Shown piece after piece: positions 1 through 8,457 of a stretch of DNA of 64,000 nt. The notes under the pieces are model-generated. The model searched no databases, had not been told where the DNA came from, and worked only from the letters and a program-made list of their open reading frames with translations. How positions within the stretch are numbered: the first letter of the stretch is position 1; each line of letters starts with the position of its first letter. The stretch comes from Pseudoneobacillus sp042683745 (GTDB lineage Bacteria; Bacillota; Bacilli; Bacillales; Cytobacillaceae), in NCBI RefSeq assembly GCF_042683745.1, contig NZ_JBHUJX010000013.1, positions 1-64,000 on the forward strand, given 5' to 3'. A program made the translations under genes and the position numbers.

Positions 1-49
1 CCTTTAATATCTTCAATTTTTCCTCTACAGGATAAGCCCTTTTAGACAA
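1..49 (-). CDS. Transposase OrfA-like protein, N-terminus only (runs off window)
   Basis: Sixteen codons open on the minus strand begin with TTG at 49 after a good AGGGGAG ribosome binding site and read LSKRAYPVEEKLKILK. This resembles the first helix of IS3-type OrfA (helix-turn-helix) transposase subunits. The rest lies outside the window. The long hairpin at 58-110, immediately upstream, looks like the terminal repeat of the same element, so a second insertion sequence probably sits against the 3' flank of the IS66 element. Family assignment is tentative because only 16 residues are visible. Confidence 0.4.
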   Translation of the reverse strand, partial: MSKRAYPVEEKLKILK

Positions 50-57
50 AATAAATA

Positions 58-110
58 CTCCCCTTGAGTAAACAGATTTTTATTTTTTAATCTGTCTACT
101 TAAAGGGGAG
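58..110. repeat. Long imperfect hairpin, probable insertion-sequence end
   Basis: CTCCCCTT at 58-65 pairs with AAGGGGAG at 103-110, and ACAGATT pairs with AATCTGT inside, around an A/T loop. It lies between a transposase start (position 49) and the IS66 tnpC stop (142). It could be the terminal inverted repeat of the left-edge element, and the RNA would also fold as a terminator for tnpC. Confidence 0.5.
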
Positions 111-141
111 CATATCATTCTATAGATGGGGAAAAAGTTTA

Positions 142-1761
142 TTATTTAGATAATTGGTTAAACACTCTACAATAGATCGGCAGGGTTGTTGACCAAGGTA
201 ATAATTTATCTAAGGCACTTTCATCTTTAATATCCATGTTGGGAAGAACCTCAAATAGATAGCGAAGATAATAATATGGATTCAATCCATTTTCTTTAGC
301 TGTCTCTACAATACTATATATAATGGCACTTGACCGTGCACCTTTCGGTGTATTTGCGAACAGCCAGTTTTTACGACCAATTACGAATGGCTTAATTGAT
401 CGCTCACTTCGGTTATTATCGATTTCCAAACGTCCATCTTTTAAAAAGGCCTCTAATTTCTCCCACTGGTTTAGGCAGTAGATGATTGCTTCACCAAGTT
501 TACTTTTTTGTGCCACGTTTTGCTCTTGTTTTTTAAGCCATACCAAAAAAGCATCCAAGACTGGCTTGCTGGATTCTAAACGTTTCTCATAGCGTTCTTC
601 AGAGGTTAAATCCTTTAGTTCACGCTCAATAGTATATAGCTGATTACAGAAGTATAAACCATCAGCTGCTGTTAAAGATCCAACACGTTTCGAGGCAGGC
701 ACAGCTTTTAATGCCTCATCAAACTTTCGACGAGCATGTGCCCAACAACCTATAAGGGTGGCACCAGGTACCTTGTGGTACCCAGGATAACCATCCACTT
801 GAAGGTATCCTTTAAAGTCTTTAAGGAATTTTTTGGCGTTTTCACCTGCCCGTGTTTCTTGATAATCGTAAAGGGTAATAGCAGGGCCTATTCTTCCTGT
901 ACGATAAAGCCAAAGATAAGACTTTGATGTAGCCGGGCGACCAGGTTCATGAAGCACCTGTAGTGAACTTTCGTCTGCATGTAAAATATCTCGTAGAAGT
1001 AAGAGTTGGTGCATCCGATTGTATAGAATACTCAACCAGTTACTTGCCCCATAAACCATCCAATTGGCAAAGGTTTGTCTGGATAAGGCAACCCCAAGTC
1101 GAGCAAATTGCTTTTCCTGACGATATAAAGGCAGTCCGTCAACATATTTCTGTGACATAATGTGCGCTAGTAAAGATGGTGAAGCTAAGCTTCCGGAAAT
1201 AACAGGGTTTGGCATCGCAGCTGTTTTGATTGGAGTTTCGATCTCCTCACGTTCACAATGACGGCAAGAATAAACATATCGAACATGCTTAACCACTTTT
1301 AATTCCGCAGGAATAAATTTCAGTTCTTGGCGTACTTCCGTACTCATTTCATGTAAAGTTCCACTGCAACACGAACAAACCTGCTTTTCAGAGGATAAGC
1401 GGTATTCAACCGTCTCCACAGGCAAGTTTTCTAACATCAATTCACGATGTCCACGTTTTTTCCGACGACGTTGATAGGTGATAGATTCTAGCGTAGGTTC
1501 AGGCAGATCTGGATTAGATTCCTTTTCTACTTCATTGAAAAGTTCTAATTGATCTGGATGCGTTTTTTCACTAGAAATGCCGAATCTCTTCTGTTGATAG
1601 AGACGAAACTGTTCTTCAAACCATTTTAATTTGGCCTCTAACTCGTTTTGTTTTTCTAGTTTCGCCTCTAATTCAGCATTTTTCTTTTCCAACTGCTCTA
1701 AACGCTTTTGAAGTTCTTCAATTGTAGTGTTTGTGGTGGATGATTTCATTGTCTTTTCCAT
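142..1761 (-). CDS. tnpC: IS66-family transposase TnpC
   Basis: A 539-residue protein with the full IS66 transposase architecture: an N-terminal coiled coil of Leu/Glu/Lys heptads (about residues 10-55), a zinc-binding segment with CSCC and CRHC pairs (about 128-170), then the DDE catalytic core with HADES and VDGYPGYH motifs and the C-terminal NNRSERSIKPFVIGRKNW block that carries the catalytic Glu. Length is normal for the family. It would catalyse strand cleavage and joining of the element, which appears complete at protein level. It is the last gene of the IS operon, downstream of tnpB. Confidence 0.95.
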   Translation of the reverse strand: MEKTMKSSTTNTTIEELQKRLEQLEKKNAELEAKLEKQNELEAKLKWFEEQFRLYQQKRFGISSEKTHPDQLELFNEVEKESNPDLPEPTLESITYQRRRKKRGHRELMLENLPVETVEYRLSSEKQVCSCCSGTLHEMSTEVRQELKFIPAELKVVKHVRYVYSCRHCEREEIETPIKTAAMPNPVISGSLASPSLLAHIMSQKYVDGLPLYRQEKQFARLGVALSRQTFANWMVYGASNWLSILYNRMHQLLLLRDILHADESSLQVLHEPGRPATSKSYLWLYRTGRIGPAITLYDYQETRAGENAKKFLKDFKGYLQVDGYPGYHKVPGATLIGCWAHARRKFDEALKAVPASKRVGSLTAADGLYFCNQLYTIERELKDLTSEERYEKRLESSKPVLDAFLVWLKKQEQNVAQKSKLGEAIIYCLNQWEKLEAFLKDGRLEIDNNRSERSIKPFVIGRKNWLFANTPKGARSSAIIYSIVETAKENGLNPYYYLRYLFEVLPNMDIKDESALDKLLPWSTTLPIYCRVFNQLSK

Positions 1762-1809
1762 AATTCTATTATACTAAAAAAACAACTAGATTTCTTCATT
1801 AATATATAC

Positions 1810-2169
1810 TTATATGACTGTTTTTGCAGTTACAACTGGATGAGCCTGTTTCTGTTCTAACGATAAGCCATCTAGTATCCAACGAAATTGGCGACGGGAA
1901 ATTTTTAAGGGAACTGAGCTATTATTATCGGGTGGCCAGTGGAATTTTCCACGTTCTAACCTTCGATAATATAGCCAAAAACCATTATGATCCCAATGTA
2001 GAATTTTCAGTTTATCCCGTTGCCGGTTGCAAAAAACAAATAGACTTGGGCTAAAAGGATCAAGGTTAAATTCCACTTGTACAAGCACAGCCAACCCATC
2101 AATGGATTTTCTCAAATCCGTGCTACCTCGTGCGAGGTAGACACGATCTATCACGGCTTCGTTTAACAT
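1810..2169 (-). CDS. tnpB: IS66 Orf2-like accessory protein TnpB
   Basis: 119 residues with the characteristic TnpB opening (VYLARGSTDLRKSIDGLAVLV), the central FVFCNRQRDKLKILHWDHNGFWLYYRRLE block and a C-terminal FRWILDGL motif. This small protein is required with TnpA and TnpC for IS66 transposition, although its biochemical role is not settled. It overlaps the end of tnpA by seven bases (2163-2169), so the two are probably translationally coupled, and it is followed after 48 bases by tnpC. Confidence 0.95.
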   Translation of the reverse strand: MLNEAVIDRVYLARGSTDLRKSIDGLAVLVQVEFNLDPFSPSLFVFCNRQRDKLKILHWDHNGFWLYYRRLERGKFHWPPDNNSSVPLKISRRQFRWILDGLSLEQKQAHPVVTAKTVI

Positions 2170-2480
2170 ATTGATCTTAGCGTCCTTACCACATCTAAAA
2201 GTAATTTGGGATCAAATCCGGACTTCACCTCCACAGAAGCCTGGCCAACCCTTACAATCAATGCGTTATTAGAATTTTCAGTTGAATCATCCATTTCTAC
2301 AGAAAGCCATTTAGAAGAAACAGTAACCTGGGTTTGAAGAGCTTTAAGTCTTTTCTTCCAGTACCAGAACTGATGAATATTTATATCATTGGCAATACAC
2401 CATTTTGATGCACTTTGTCCACTAGAAATAAAGTTGTCCATACGCTGTTCCCATTCAATTCTAAGTTCAGATTTATTCAT
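2163..2480 (-). CDS. tnpA: IS66 TnpA-like protein
   Basis: 105 residues, first gene of the IS66 operon. The N-terminus (WEQRMDNFISSGQSASKWC followed by INIHQFWYWKKRL) is the usual TnpA helix-turn-helix-like region, and the C-terminus has the VRVGQASVEVKSGFDPKLLLDVVRTL segment shared by these proteins. It probably binds the IS ends. The promoter must lie in the 80 bases between this start and the IS terminus at 2561. Confidence 0.9.
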   Translation of the reverse strand: MNKSELRIEWEQRMDNFISSGQSASKWCIANDINIHQFWYWKKRLKALQTQVTVSSKWLSVEMDDSTENSNNALIVRVGQASVEVKSGFDPKLLLDVVRTLRSIC

Positions 2481-2557
2481 CGCAAAACCCCCATTTAGAT
2501 TTTAAGGAGATTATCGCATAGAAAAAGGCGTCAAACCATGTGGGTATAGTTTGACGC

Positions 2558-3046
2558 TTACTCAGCTACCGATTTGCCAGTAGTGTTTTTAACGATTTGG
2601 GTTAAGATATCAACTCCAATACCCCGATATGCCCAATTCTCACCAGACGGAAATTCTCGATATATATCCCCATTAATTCTCTTTAAGCCATGTGTATGTG
2701 TTATTAGATGTCTTATTGTTGTGCCATTTAATTCGGGGGTTTTACTCAAGGGAAGGTACTTCGTAAGTAAATCATCTATTGACTCTATATAGCCTTTATT
2801 TACCGCATATGCAACTGCAAATCCTATGTAACTTTTCCGAACTGATGCTATATGAAATTGTGAATCTTCCTGAATAGGTCTTGCATTAGGTTCTTTGGAA
2901 TGCTTCCCCCAGTATTCTTCTGTAACTATTTCATCATCATGAATAATAAGAACAGATGCACCAGAACAGTCAACTTCTTTAGATGTCTCCATTACATTGG
3001 ATACAACCAAATCAAACCGTTTATTTATCTTTTCATTAATTATCAT
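2558..3046 (-). pseudogene. Serine hydrolase (beta-lactamase family), truncated by IS66
   Basis: 162 residues of a class C-type serine hydrolase / penicillin-binding-protein-like enzyme. The catalytic SxxK box is SVRK (about residue 68) in the usual context FHIASVRKSYIGFAV, followed by the conserved LLTKYLPL and TIRHLITHTHGL stretch. The protein stops at GKSVAE because the next bases, GTAAGCG, are the IS66 terminus and create TAA. The second catalytic Tyr region and the C-terminal half are missing (intact relatives are roughly 300-400 residues), so the product should be inactive. The remainder presumably lay on the other side of the IS before the region was rearranged. Confidence 0.85.
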
Positions 3047-3130
3047 TATTCCCCTACTTTTCTTTTTGTCTTGGCTATAATTTTATTCGACAAATTAAAA
3101 TATAAATCCTCGTCCCCTCTTAAGGTAAAT

Positions 3131-3260
3131 TGCTCCTTTACTCCCTGAATGAATGAAAATAAGCCAAAAATAAACAAGTTATGTATAAAAACTTGCATAT
3201 TTTTGGCTTAATGAGTTCCTTACTTAAGGAAGAATAGCCCCCGTTACTTGATTAAGGAAC
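3131..3260 (-). repeat. Dispersed intergenic repeat, long subtype (~130 bp)
   Basis: Plus-strand left end TGCTCCTTTACTCCCT and right end AGCCCCCGTTACTTGATTAA are degenerate direct repeats. Between them AAGCCAAAAATA / TATTTTTGGCTT enclose an inner ACAAGTT / AACTTG stem. The same design recurs near 8106, 9270 and 12526. It follows the stop codon of the YdcF-like gene and may also act as its terminator. Confidence 0.8.
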
Positions 3261-3276
3261 TACTTACTTTATAAAT

Positions 3277-3942
3277 TTAAATAACGTATTCTTCTAATCC
3301 ATCTATTTCTTTTTCGACTGGCAAGATATCACCTCTTCTCCCATAAAATATGATTCGTAAAAATTCTCCAAATACCCTAGAACGACCTGCTTCAGTGTTC
3401 ATCCAATTTTCTCTTGTTATTGGAACACCTTGATAAATGGAATCAAAACCATACTGAATATACCGTATTTCATTTGAAATATGCTTTGCGAGTGTACGGT
3501 ACTGACGACCTCCTGCGTGGTTTTTACATACAAATAGCAAGCTATTTATTTCATTAAAATTAAATACTTCTTTTGCATATAGAACATTTTCTAATGTATT
3601 TCTCGAACGATTCTCTGAAATAATATCTTCTTCTTTTATACCTGATTCAATCAATTTGGCAATTATTATAATTGACTCAGGAACATTTTTATCTTTCCAT
3701 TCAGGATGACTTACTCCCGTTGGACTTACACCACCAGTTACAATAATTTTTTTGGATAACCCCTTTTTATATGCCTCGATAGTTTTCTCCCAATGACCTG
3801 GATGTGTACCTGAAAAAACAAAGATGGCATCGCACGGTTCTGGTTTTATGTTGTGTCCAAAAACAATATTCGTTAACTCAGATATTTGTTCAGGTTTTAA
3901 TTCAGGAACAATTGGTTCCTTAGGTATTATTGGTTTTCCCAC
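3277..3942 (-). CDS. YdcF/SanA-like DUF218 protein
   Basis: 221 residues, GTG start at 3942 chosen because a strong GGAGGTG site lies eight bases upstream. The DUF218 fold is visible: AIFVFSG (first strand), GLSKKIIVTGG (Gly-Gly loop), and the SRNTLENV motif that in this family follows the S-adenosylmethionine/ligand pocket, then the FVCKNHAGGRQYRTL strand-helix. Family members include E. coli YdcF and the envelope-barrier protein SanA; no enzymatic reaction is firmly assigned. There is no membrane anchor, so it is probably cytosolic. It is a single-gene unit bounded by repeats. Confidence 0.85.
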   Translation of the reverse strand: MGKPIIPKEPIVPELKPEQISELTNIVFGHNIKPEPCDAIFVFSGTHPGHWEKTIEAYKKGLSKKIIVTGGVSPTGVSHPEWKDKNVPESIIIIAKLIESGIKEEDIISENRSRNTLENVLYAKEVFNFNEINSLLFVCKNHAGGRQYRTLAKHISNEIRYIQYGFDSIYQGVPITRENWMNTEAGRSRVFGEFLRIIFYGRRGDILPVEKEIDGLEEYVI

Positions 3943-4008
3943 TAAATCCCACCTCCAAAATCTATTAATTCTTCACAGACATATTTATCTCCTTCTTATG
4001 CAATTAAA

Positions 4009-4130
4009 CTGCCCTTTAATGGATCTCGCACAAAAAAGCCGAGAAAAACAAGTCTTAATGAATAAAAACTCGTATATTCTCGGCTTTCTGTATTAGCAGC
4101 TTAAGGCACAATCGCTACCCGTTAGTGAAG
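4009..4130 (-). repeat. Dispersed intergenic repeat, diverged long subtype
   Basis: Left end CTGCCCTTTAATGG and right end GCTACCCGTTAGTGAAG flank a hairpin AAAGCCGAGAA / TTCTCGGCTTT with ACAAGT / ACTCGT inside. The stem sequence differs from the 3131 copy but pairing is kept, which is compensatory-type divergence. Downstream of plsY it could terminate transcription. Confidence 0.7.
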
Positions 4131-4183
4131 TATCACTATTCTTTTAATTAAAGGTAGGCTCCCTTTAACTTAACAAGTAACAC

Positions 4184-4765
4184 TCAATATCTTTCGAATA
4201 TTTTGTTCTCTGTTCCATTTAGAATTCTCTTTATATTTTGTCGATGAAGAATGATTATTGATACGCTTATTAGTAGAGAAAGTGCTATGATAACTTTATC
4301 TTCAAATATTAGACTGTAAATGAACAGCACTATACCAGCCAACATTGAACTTATTGATACATACTTAGTAAATAACAAAGTTAACACAAACACAACAAAA
4401 CCAACAAAAACACCTAAAGGCGTCAAAAATAAAAAAACTCCAGTTGCTGTCGCAACAGCTTTTCCACCTTTAAAACTAGCAAATACAGAAAATATGTGTC
4501 CTAATATGGCTAATAAACCACATACAATAGGGTTAACCGTAGAACTAAGTAATAGTGGAAGTATACAAGCAAGCGTACCTTTTAATATATCAGCAATTGC
4601 AACAATTACTCCAGCTTTTATACCTAAAACTCTATAAACATTAGTTGCACCAAGATTACCACTACCGTAATCACGAACATCTTTCTTATTAAACATTTTA
4701 CCGATTACTAAAGCAAATGAGATTGAGCCTATTAAATAACTTAAAATCAGAGTTATAATGTTCAA
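4184..4765 (-). CDS. plsY: Glycerol-3-phosphate acyltransferase PlsY
   Basis: 193 residues, the normal size for PlsY, the membrane enzyme that transfers an acyl group from acyl-phosphate to glycerol-3-phosphate in the first step of phospholipid synthesis. Three signature loops are present: YLIGSISFALVIGK near the N-terminus, the GSGNLGATNVYRVLG glycerol-phosphate loop (residues about 35-50), and FKGGKAVATATG (about 98-110), followed by the C-terminal ILHRQNIKRILNGTENKI segment. Five or so hydrophobic spans are evident. Bacillaceae often carry accessory PlsY paralogues in addition to the housekeeping copy. Its isolated position between repeats suggests this is such an extra copy, though that cannot be shown from the window. 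Confidence 0.92.
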   Translation of the reverse strand: MNIITLILSYLIGSISFALVIGKMFNKKDVRDYGSGNLGATNVYRVLGIKAGVIVAIADILKGTLACILPLLLSSTVNPIVCGLLAILGHIFSVFASFKGGKAVATATGVFLFLTPLGVFVGFVVFVLTLLFTKYVSISSMLAGIVLFIYSLIFEDKVIIALSLLISVSIIILHRQNIKRILNGTENKIFERY

Positions 4766-4843
4766 AGTTTATCTCCTCAAATAGTTTGTTATTTTAAGTA
4801 TTTCAATTTGTTGTATATTTTTTCCTGCAATATTTCTTGCGTT

Positions 4844-4955
4844 AAACTGCTTTTTCTACTCCCTGAAGGAATGAGAATAAGCCAAAAAATAAACAAGTTA
4901 TATTTTTGGGCTTATTAAGATAATTACTTAAATAAGGGTTGCACTCCTTTACTAC
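4844..4955 (-). repeat. Dispersed intergenic repeat, shortened long subtype
   Basis: AACTGCTTTTTCTACTCCCTGAAGG at the left and TTGCACTCCTTTACTACC at the right flank an AAGCCCAAAAATATAA / TTATATTTTTGGGCTT stem. The inner ACAAGTT arm is present once only, so one arm of the inner hairpin has been lost. The next 130 bases (4956-5091) hold nothing recognisable. Confidence 0.65.
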
Positions 4956-5091
4956 CACAAAGTTAGTCCGGTCTCTGCTATTTTCATTAGTTCCAGTACA
5001 CGGAAAACAATAATTTTCCTCAGCAAAAATGAGTATCGATGTTGGATCAACGCCCGCCGATAGTTGCTTAACTTTCTTTATGGAGGGTTAT

Positions 5092-5409
5092 TCAAGAAAC
5101 AGCCAGCCAAATAAGAGAAATAATTGATAAACTTATTTGAATTCCAATAATAATGGATTTTTTTCGAATACTTAACTTGTTCAACCAATAATAAGAGATT
5201 ACTGATAAAACAATTGACAAAATTGGACCAATTCCTATTCCCATAACCCCCAACAAACCTACCCCTGGATAGATATGATTTTCTTTCATATAAGAATCTA
5301 CATCCGTTGTTAACTCAGTAAATAAAAATGTTGCAGCTATCAATAAAAGCCAATAATTAAATGTACTTGCCAGAATGAAAATAGAACTTATCCAGATATT
5401 TTTCATCAT
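5092..5409 (-). CDS. Small integral membrane protein, unknown
   Basis: 105 residues with three hydrophobic segments (about 8-30, 47-68 and 83-103) and no soluble domain. The start MMKNIW follows an AAGGGGAAA site. The short linker after the first span (TELTTDVDSYMKENHIYPG) is the only polar part. I recognise no family. It is a single gene within the minus-strand accessory series, and nothing around it indicates a function. Confidence 0.6.
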   Translation of the reverse strand: MMKNIWISSIFILASTFNYWLLLIAATFLFTELTTDVDSYMKENHIYPGVGLLGVMGIGIGPILSIVLSVISYYWLNKLSIRKKSIIIGIQISLSIISLIWLAVS

Positions 5410-5479
5410 TTTCCCCTTGGTATAATTTTACACTAAGGCTATCCGTTATTTCTTTAAGATGAAGGTACTATTAACTGGT

Positions 5480-6019
5480 TTAATTCCATTCTTGAATTAA
5501 TATTCCATAGACAACCGTATCGACATAGTGGTCATATAACCATTCTGACTGTCTGATAACTCCTTCATTTATGAAACCCAATCTTTCTGGAATGCTTCTA
5601 CTTTTTTTATTCTCAACAGCGGCTCGAATTTCCACTTTATTTAAATTGAGGTGATTAAAGGCGTAGTTGGTCAAATCTTTAGCAACTTTGGTGATGATCC
5701 CTTTTCCTTGATATTCTTCTCCAAGCCAATATCCTATATATGCCGTCTTGTTGGACCAATTTATATTATTAAATCCTGCCACTCCAACAATTTCTCCATT
5801 AAATAAAATTACTGTGTTTAAACTTTTATTTTCGGCATAACCTTTTAAACAACTCTGGATAAACTTTCTTGTATCCTCAACTTTTGTTGTGAAATCCAGC
5901 CAAGGAAGCCATTCTCTACGAGAGTTTCTTGATTTGTCGGTTAGTTCAAATATTCTTTCAGCATCTTTCAAGTCAATTTTCCTTAAAGAGACATTTTCAT
6001 CAATTTTATGTATAAACAT
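5480..6019 (-). CDS. RimJ/RimL-type GNAT N-acetyltransferase
   Basis: 179 residues of a RimL/YdaF-like acetyltransferase. The N-terminal VSLRKIDLKDAERIFELTD and WLPWLD motifs are typical, the acetyl-CoA loop reads GYWLGEEYQGKGI (motif A, about residues 100-112), and the C-terminal RAAVENKKSRSIPERLGF motif B is followed by the Tyr-containing LYDHYVDTVVYGIL strand. Members acetylate ribosomal-protein N-termini or small molecules; the substrate here is not predictable. All core motifs are intact. Confidence 0.9.
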   Translation of the reverse strand: MFIHKIDENVSLRKIDLKDAERIFELTDKSRNSRREWLPWLDFTTKVEDTRKFIQSCLKGYAENKSLNTVILFNGEIVGVAGFNNINWSNKTAYIGYWLGEEYQGKGIITKVAKDLTNYAFNHLNLNKVEIRAAVENKKSRSIPERLGFINEGVIRQSEWLYDHYVDTVVYGILIQEWN

Positions 6020-6095
6020 ATTCTTCTCCCTTATTTTGTAATATGTATTTAATACAAGATATTCTATGGATTATATGATTTTTCCTTCCGCTACT

Positions 6096-6172
6096 ATCCT
6101 GCCCTTTAGTTCCCAAAAAAAGAGATCGCATAACACGATCCGGTTGTGCTACAAAAGCCCCCGTTAGTTCTA
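6096..6172 (-). repeat. Dispersed intergenic repeat, short subtype
   Basis: ATCCTGCCCTTTAGTTCCC at the left, AAAAGCCCCCGTTAGTTCTA at the right, with GATCGCATAAC / GATC hairpin between. The ends are direct repeats of the form GCCCC-TTAGTT. It is almost the same as the copy at 10527. Confidence 0.8.
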
Positions 6173-6196
6173 GTACAATCATTCACTATATGATCG

Positions 6197-6445
6197 TTAA
6201 CGAACTAAAGCATATATACAGGTATCAGTAAATTTGCTACCATCAGCGGATAAATCATCATTCTTTAATGTACCTTCTAACTCAAACCCTAACTTTTCAG
6301 GGATTGAGCGACTTTTAAAGTTGGTAGACTCACATCTAATTTCAATTCTTTTAAATCCAAGTTGATTAAATCCAAATTTTAATAACTCCTTAACAGCTTC
6401 TACCATAAATCCTTTGCCACTGAATTTTGTATTAAGTGGATTCAT
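6197..6445 (-). pseudogene. GNAT acetyltransferase with in-frame internal deletion
   Basis: 82 residues that contain only the C-terminal half of a RimL-type GNAT (SGKGFMVEAVKEL acetyl-CoA loop, CESTNFKSRSIPEKLGFELEG motif B, C-terminal strand). The ATG follows an excellent AAGGAGGT site, and the first four residues MNPL look like the normal N-terminus of this family, joined directly to the NTKFSGKG loop. The best explanation is a clean in-frame deletion of about 90 codons. Without strands 1-3 it is unlikely to bind substrate. Confidence 0.75.
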
Positions 6446-6499
6446 CTCATTACCTCCTTTTTTATGGGAATAATGGTTTATTTATTCTATTTCCCCCCA

Positions 6500-6605
6500 T
6501 AAATACCCTTCCAAATACTTCCTTAAATATAAAAAAGCCCAAAATAATATGCAGGATAATAAAAATAACCTTGCATATTTTAGCTTTATTAATTGGGCTG
6601 TTATG
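6500..6605 (-). repeat. Dispersed intergenic repeat, strongly diverged copy
   Basis: AAAAAGCCCAAAATAATATGCA pairs with TGCATATTTTAGCTTTATTAATTGGGCT around a short loop, and TTCGTTACTTG follows at the right. It keeps the stem layout of the long subtype but little primary sequence. Confidence 0.5.
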
Positions 6606-6632
6606 CAATATAAGATTTCGTTACTTGTATTG

Positions 6633-7997
6633 TTATAATAATTTGTTAACAATCTCTTCTAAAGTCATTCCGCGTGAACCTTTAACTAAGATAATCTCGT
6701 TTGCTTTAGATATGCTCTCAATAAAATTAACAATTTCATTTTTATCGATTAGATGTTGTACTCTTGAATTACCTAAGTTTATTTTGGCTTCATTTGCTAT
6801 AAATTTAGATAGAGGACCATGTGTAACTAGAAAATCAATTTTACTTGGATCAATAAATCTTCCAATTTCTTTATGATATTCTTCTTCTTTTTCTCCTAAT
6901 TCCAACATATCACCTAAAACTAAAATTTTCTTATCATACCCTACCAATTCCTGAAAAGTTTCAATAGCAGCTTGAACAGAATTTGGACTTGCATTCCAGG
7001 CATCGTTAATGATTGTAAAACCTTTATTTGAATTTAATTTTTGCATTCGCATTTCAGTAATGGTTAAATTCTTTAAACCACTAACAATGTTTTCCTCATT
7101 AATTCCGAGTTCCTTACCAACAGCAATAGATGCTAAGGCATTTTGTATATTATGTTTACCTAATATCGGAACAGTATATTGCGGTGAATTCTTTTTATTT
7201 ATGAGGAATTTATACTCCCCAGACTCATTAATAATTGAACTAGGATAAAAATCATTATGTTCTGTCTCACCAAAAGTAATAAACCGAATACCTCTTGTTT
7301 TGGGAGTATTTTTTACACCCTTTAAAAATGGTTCGTCACCATTATATATAAGTAATCCAACTTCCTTTAATCCGGAAACAATTTCTAATTTTGCTTTTGC
7401 AATTTCCCCTCTGGAACCTAAAGTTGCAATATGTGATAAGCCAATCATTGTAATAATACCTATGTCAGGTTGGGCTATTTTAGATAATCGTTTAATTTGA
7501 CCTTTTTCACTCATACCCATTTCTAGGACTACCATTTCATCATCTGCTGATACTTCTAATAGGGTTAATGGTAATCCAATTTGACTATTTGTTTTATGAA
7601 CTTTAAATGATGTTCCTAATATGGAATTCACCATATCCTTTGTAGTTGTCTTGCCATAACTTCCAGTAATACCGATTACTTTAATTGAAAGTTGATTCCG
7701 ATAGGAAGATGCTAATGTTTGTAAAGCGGACAGTGTATTATCTACGAAAATCAGAGATATTCCTTCTGGAGGATTGGGATGATCTTTTTCCCATAAAGAA
7801 GCAGTTGCCCCCTTTTTTATTGCTTCAATGACGTAATCGTGTCCATCCTTTATCCGTACAATTGGAATATACAGATTTCCATTTTTTACAGTTCTAGAAT
7901 CAATTGATACACCTTAGACACATAAGTTACCAAAATTTGCTTCTAAGCCATCTCCATTGATCATCTCTTCGATAACCTTTAGGCTTCTTTTTATCAA
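6633..7997 (-). pseudogene. murF: MurF-like UDP-MurNAc-tripeptide:D-Ala-D-Ala ligase with in-frame stop
   Basis: Reading from TTG at 7997 (preceded by GGAGGAG) gives 27 residues, a TAA at 7914-7916, then an uninterrupted MurF sequence: GVSIDSRTVKNGNLYIPI, the ATP loop GITGSYGKTTTKDM, the EMGMSEKGQIKRLSKIAQPD Mg-binding region, the GKHNIQNALASIAVG motif, and the C-terminal MLELGEKEEEYHKEIG and VKGSRGMTLEEIV. MurF adds D-Ala-D-Ala to the peptidoglycan precursor. The stop separates the first domain, so only an internal start (for example ATG at 7634, which loses the ATP loop) is left. The usual Asn of the ATP loop (GSNGKT) is Tyr here. Probably a decayed accessory paralogue. Confidence 0.85.
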
Positions 7998-8105
7998 AAA
8001 AACTCCTCCATTTAATAAAAGAACAATATTTTATCCATTATTATTTAATTCTACATATATAGGTATTATTCCTATATTAAAAACCCTAATCCTTAAGGAA
8101 GTATT

Positions 8106-8228
8106 CTGCTCCTTTACTCCCTAAAGTAATGAAAATAAGCTAAAAATAATCAAGTTATGTATAAAAACTTGATTGTTTTTGGCTAAATGAGATCCTTACT
8201 CAAGGAAGGATAGCCCCCGTTAGTTCCA
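8106..8228 (-). repeat. Dispersed intergenic repeat, long subtype
   Basis: CTGCTCCTTTACTCCCTAAAG to AGCCCCCGTTAGTTCC, with the AAGCTAAAAATA / TGTTTTTGGCT outer stem and CAAGTTATGTATAAAAACTTG inner hairpin. Very close to the copies at 3131 and 12526. It lies in the upstream region of the decayed murF and downstream of the 8245 gene. Confidence 0.8.
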
Positions 8229-8244
8229 TAAATCCCATGTTTTT

Positions 8245-8457
8245 TTAAACATCATGTAATGCTTTATAATCGACATATAATGAATAAGCAGTATAGATAC
8301 AAAATATAAGTACACCTATAGAAACAAAAATATGTATCAATAAAATAACTTTATAAATGATAAGGAAGCTGGCTTGTTTTAGCCAATTTAATAACTTGAA
8401 AGTCAAAAAAGCAAGTCCTAAACCAAAACCAGTTATTAGTGCTAGTCCCCCTTCCAT
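8245..8457 (-). CDS. Small membrane protein, possibly N-terminally truncated
   Basis: 70 residues, two hydrophobic segments (about 3-22 and 33-62) joined by a short basic linker (LLNWLKQASF). The ATG at 8457 lacks a convincing ribosome binding site, and the reading frame is open further upstream, so this may be the tail of a longer decayed gene. No family recognised. The following 8458-8743 stretch holds no other gene; it contains one short copy of the CGCCCTCGTTAATGAATAA repeat end at about 8712-8738. Confidence 0.4.
   Translation of the reverse strand: MEGGLALITGFGLGLAFLTFKLLNWLKQASFLIIYKVILLIHIFVSIGVLIFCIYTAYSLYVDYKALHDV

Larger units (their letters stand above)
113..2561 (-). mobile_element. 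IS66-family insertion sequence (left end not identified)
   Basis: Three genes in the canonical IS66 order tnpA-tnpB-tnpC occupy the minus strand. The right end is clear: read on the minus strand from 2561 it begins GTAAGCGTC, matching the GTAAGCG start typical of IS66 termini. No matching inverted terminus is visible before position 142, so the left end seems to have been removed or displaced by the other element whose transposase starts at 49. The exact left boundary given here is therefore a guess. Confidence 0.75.
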
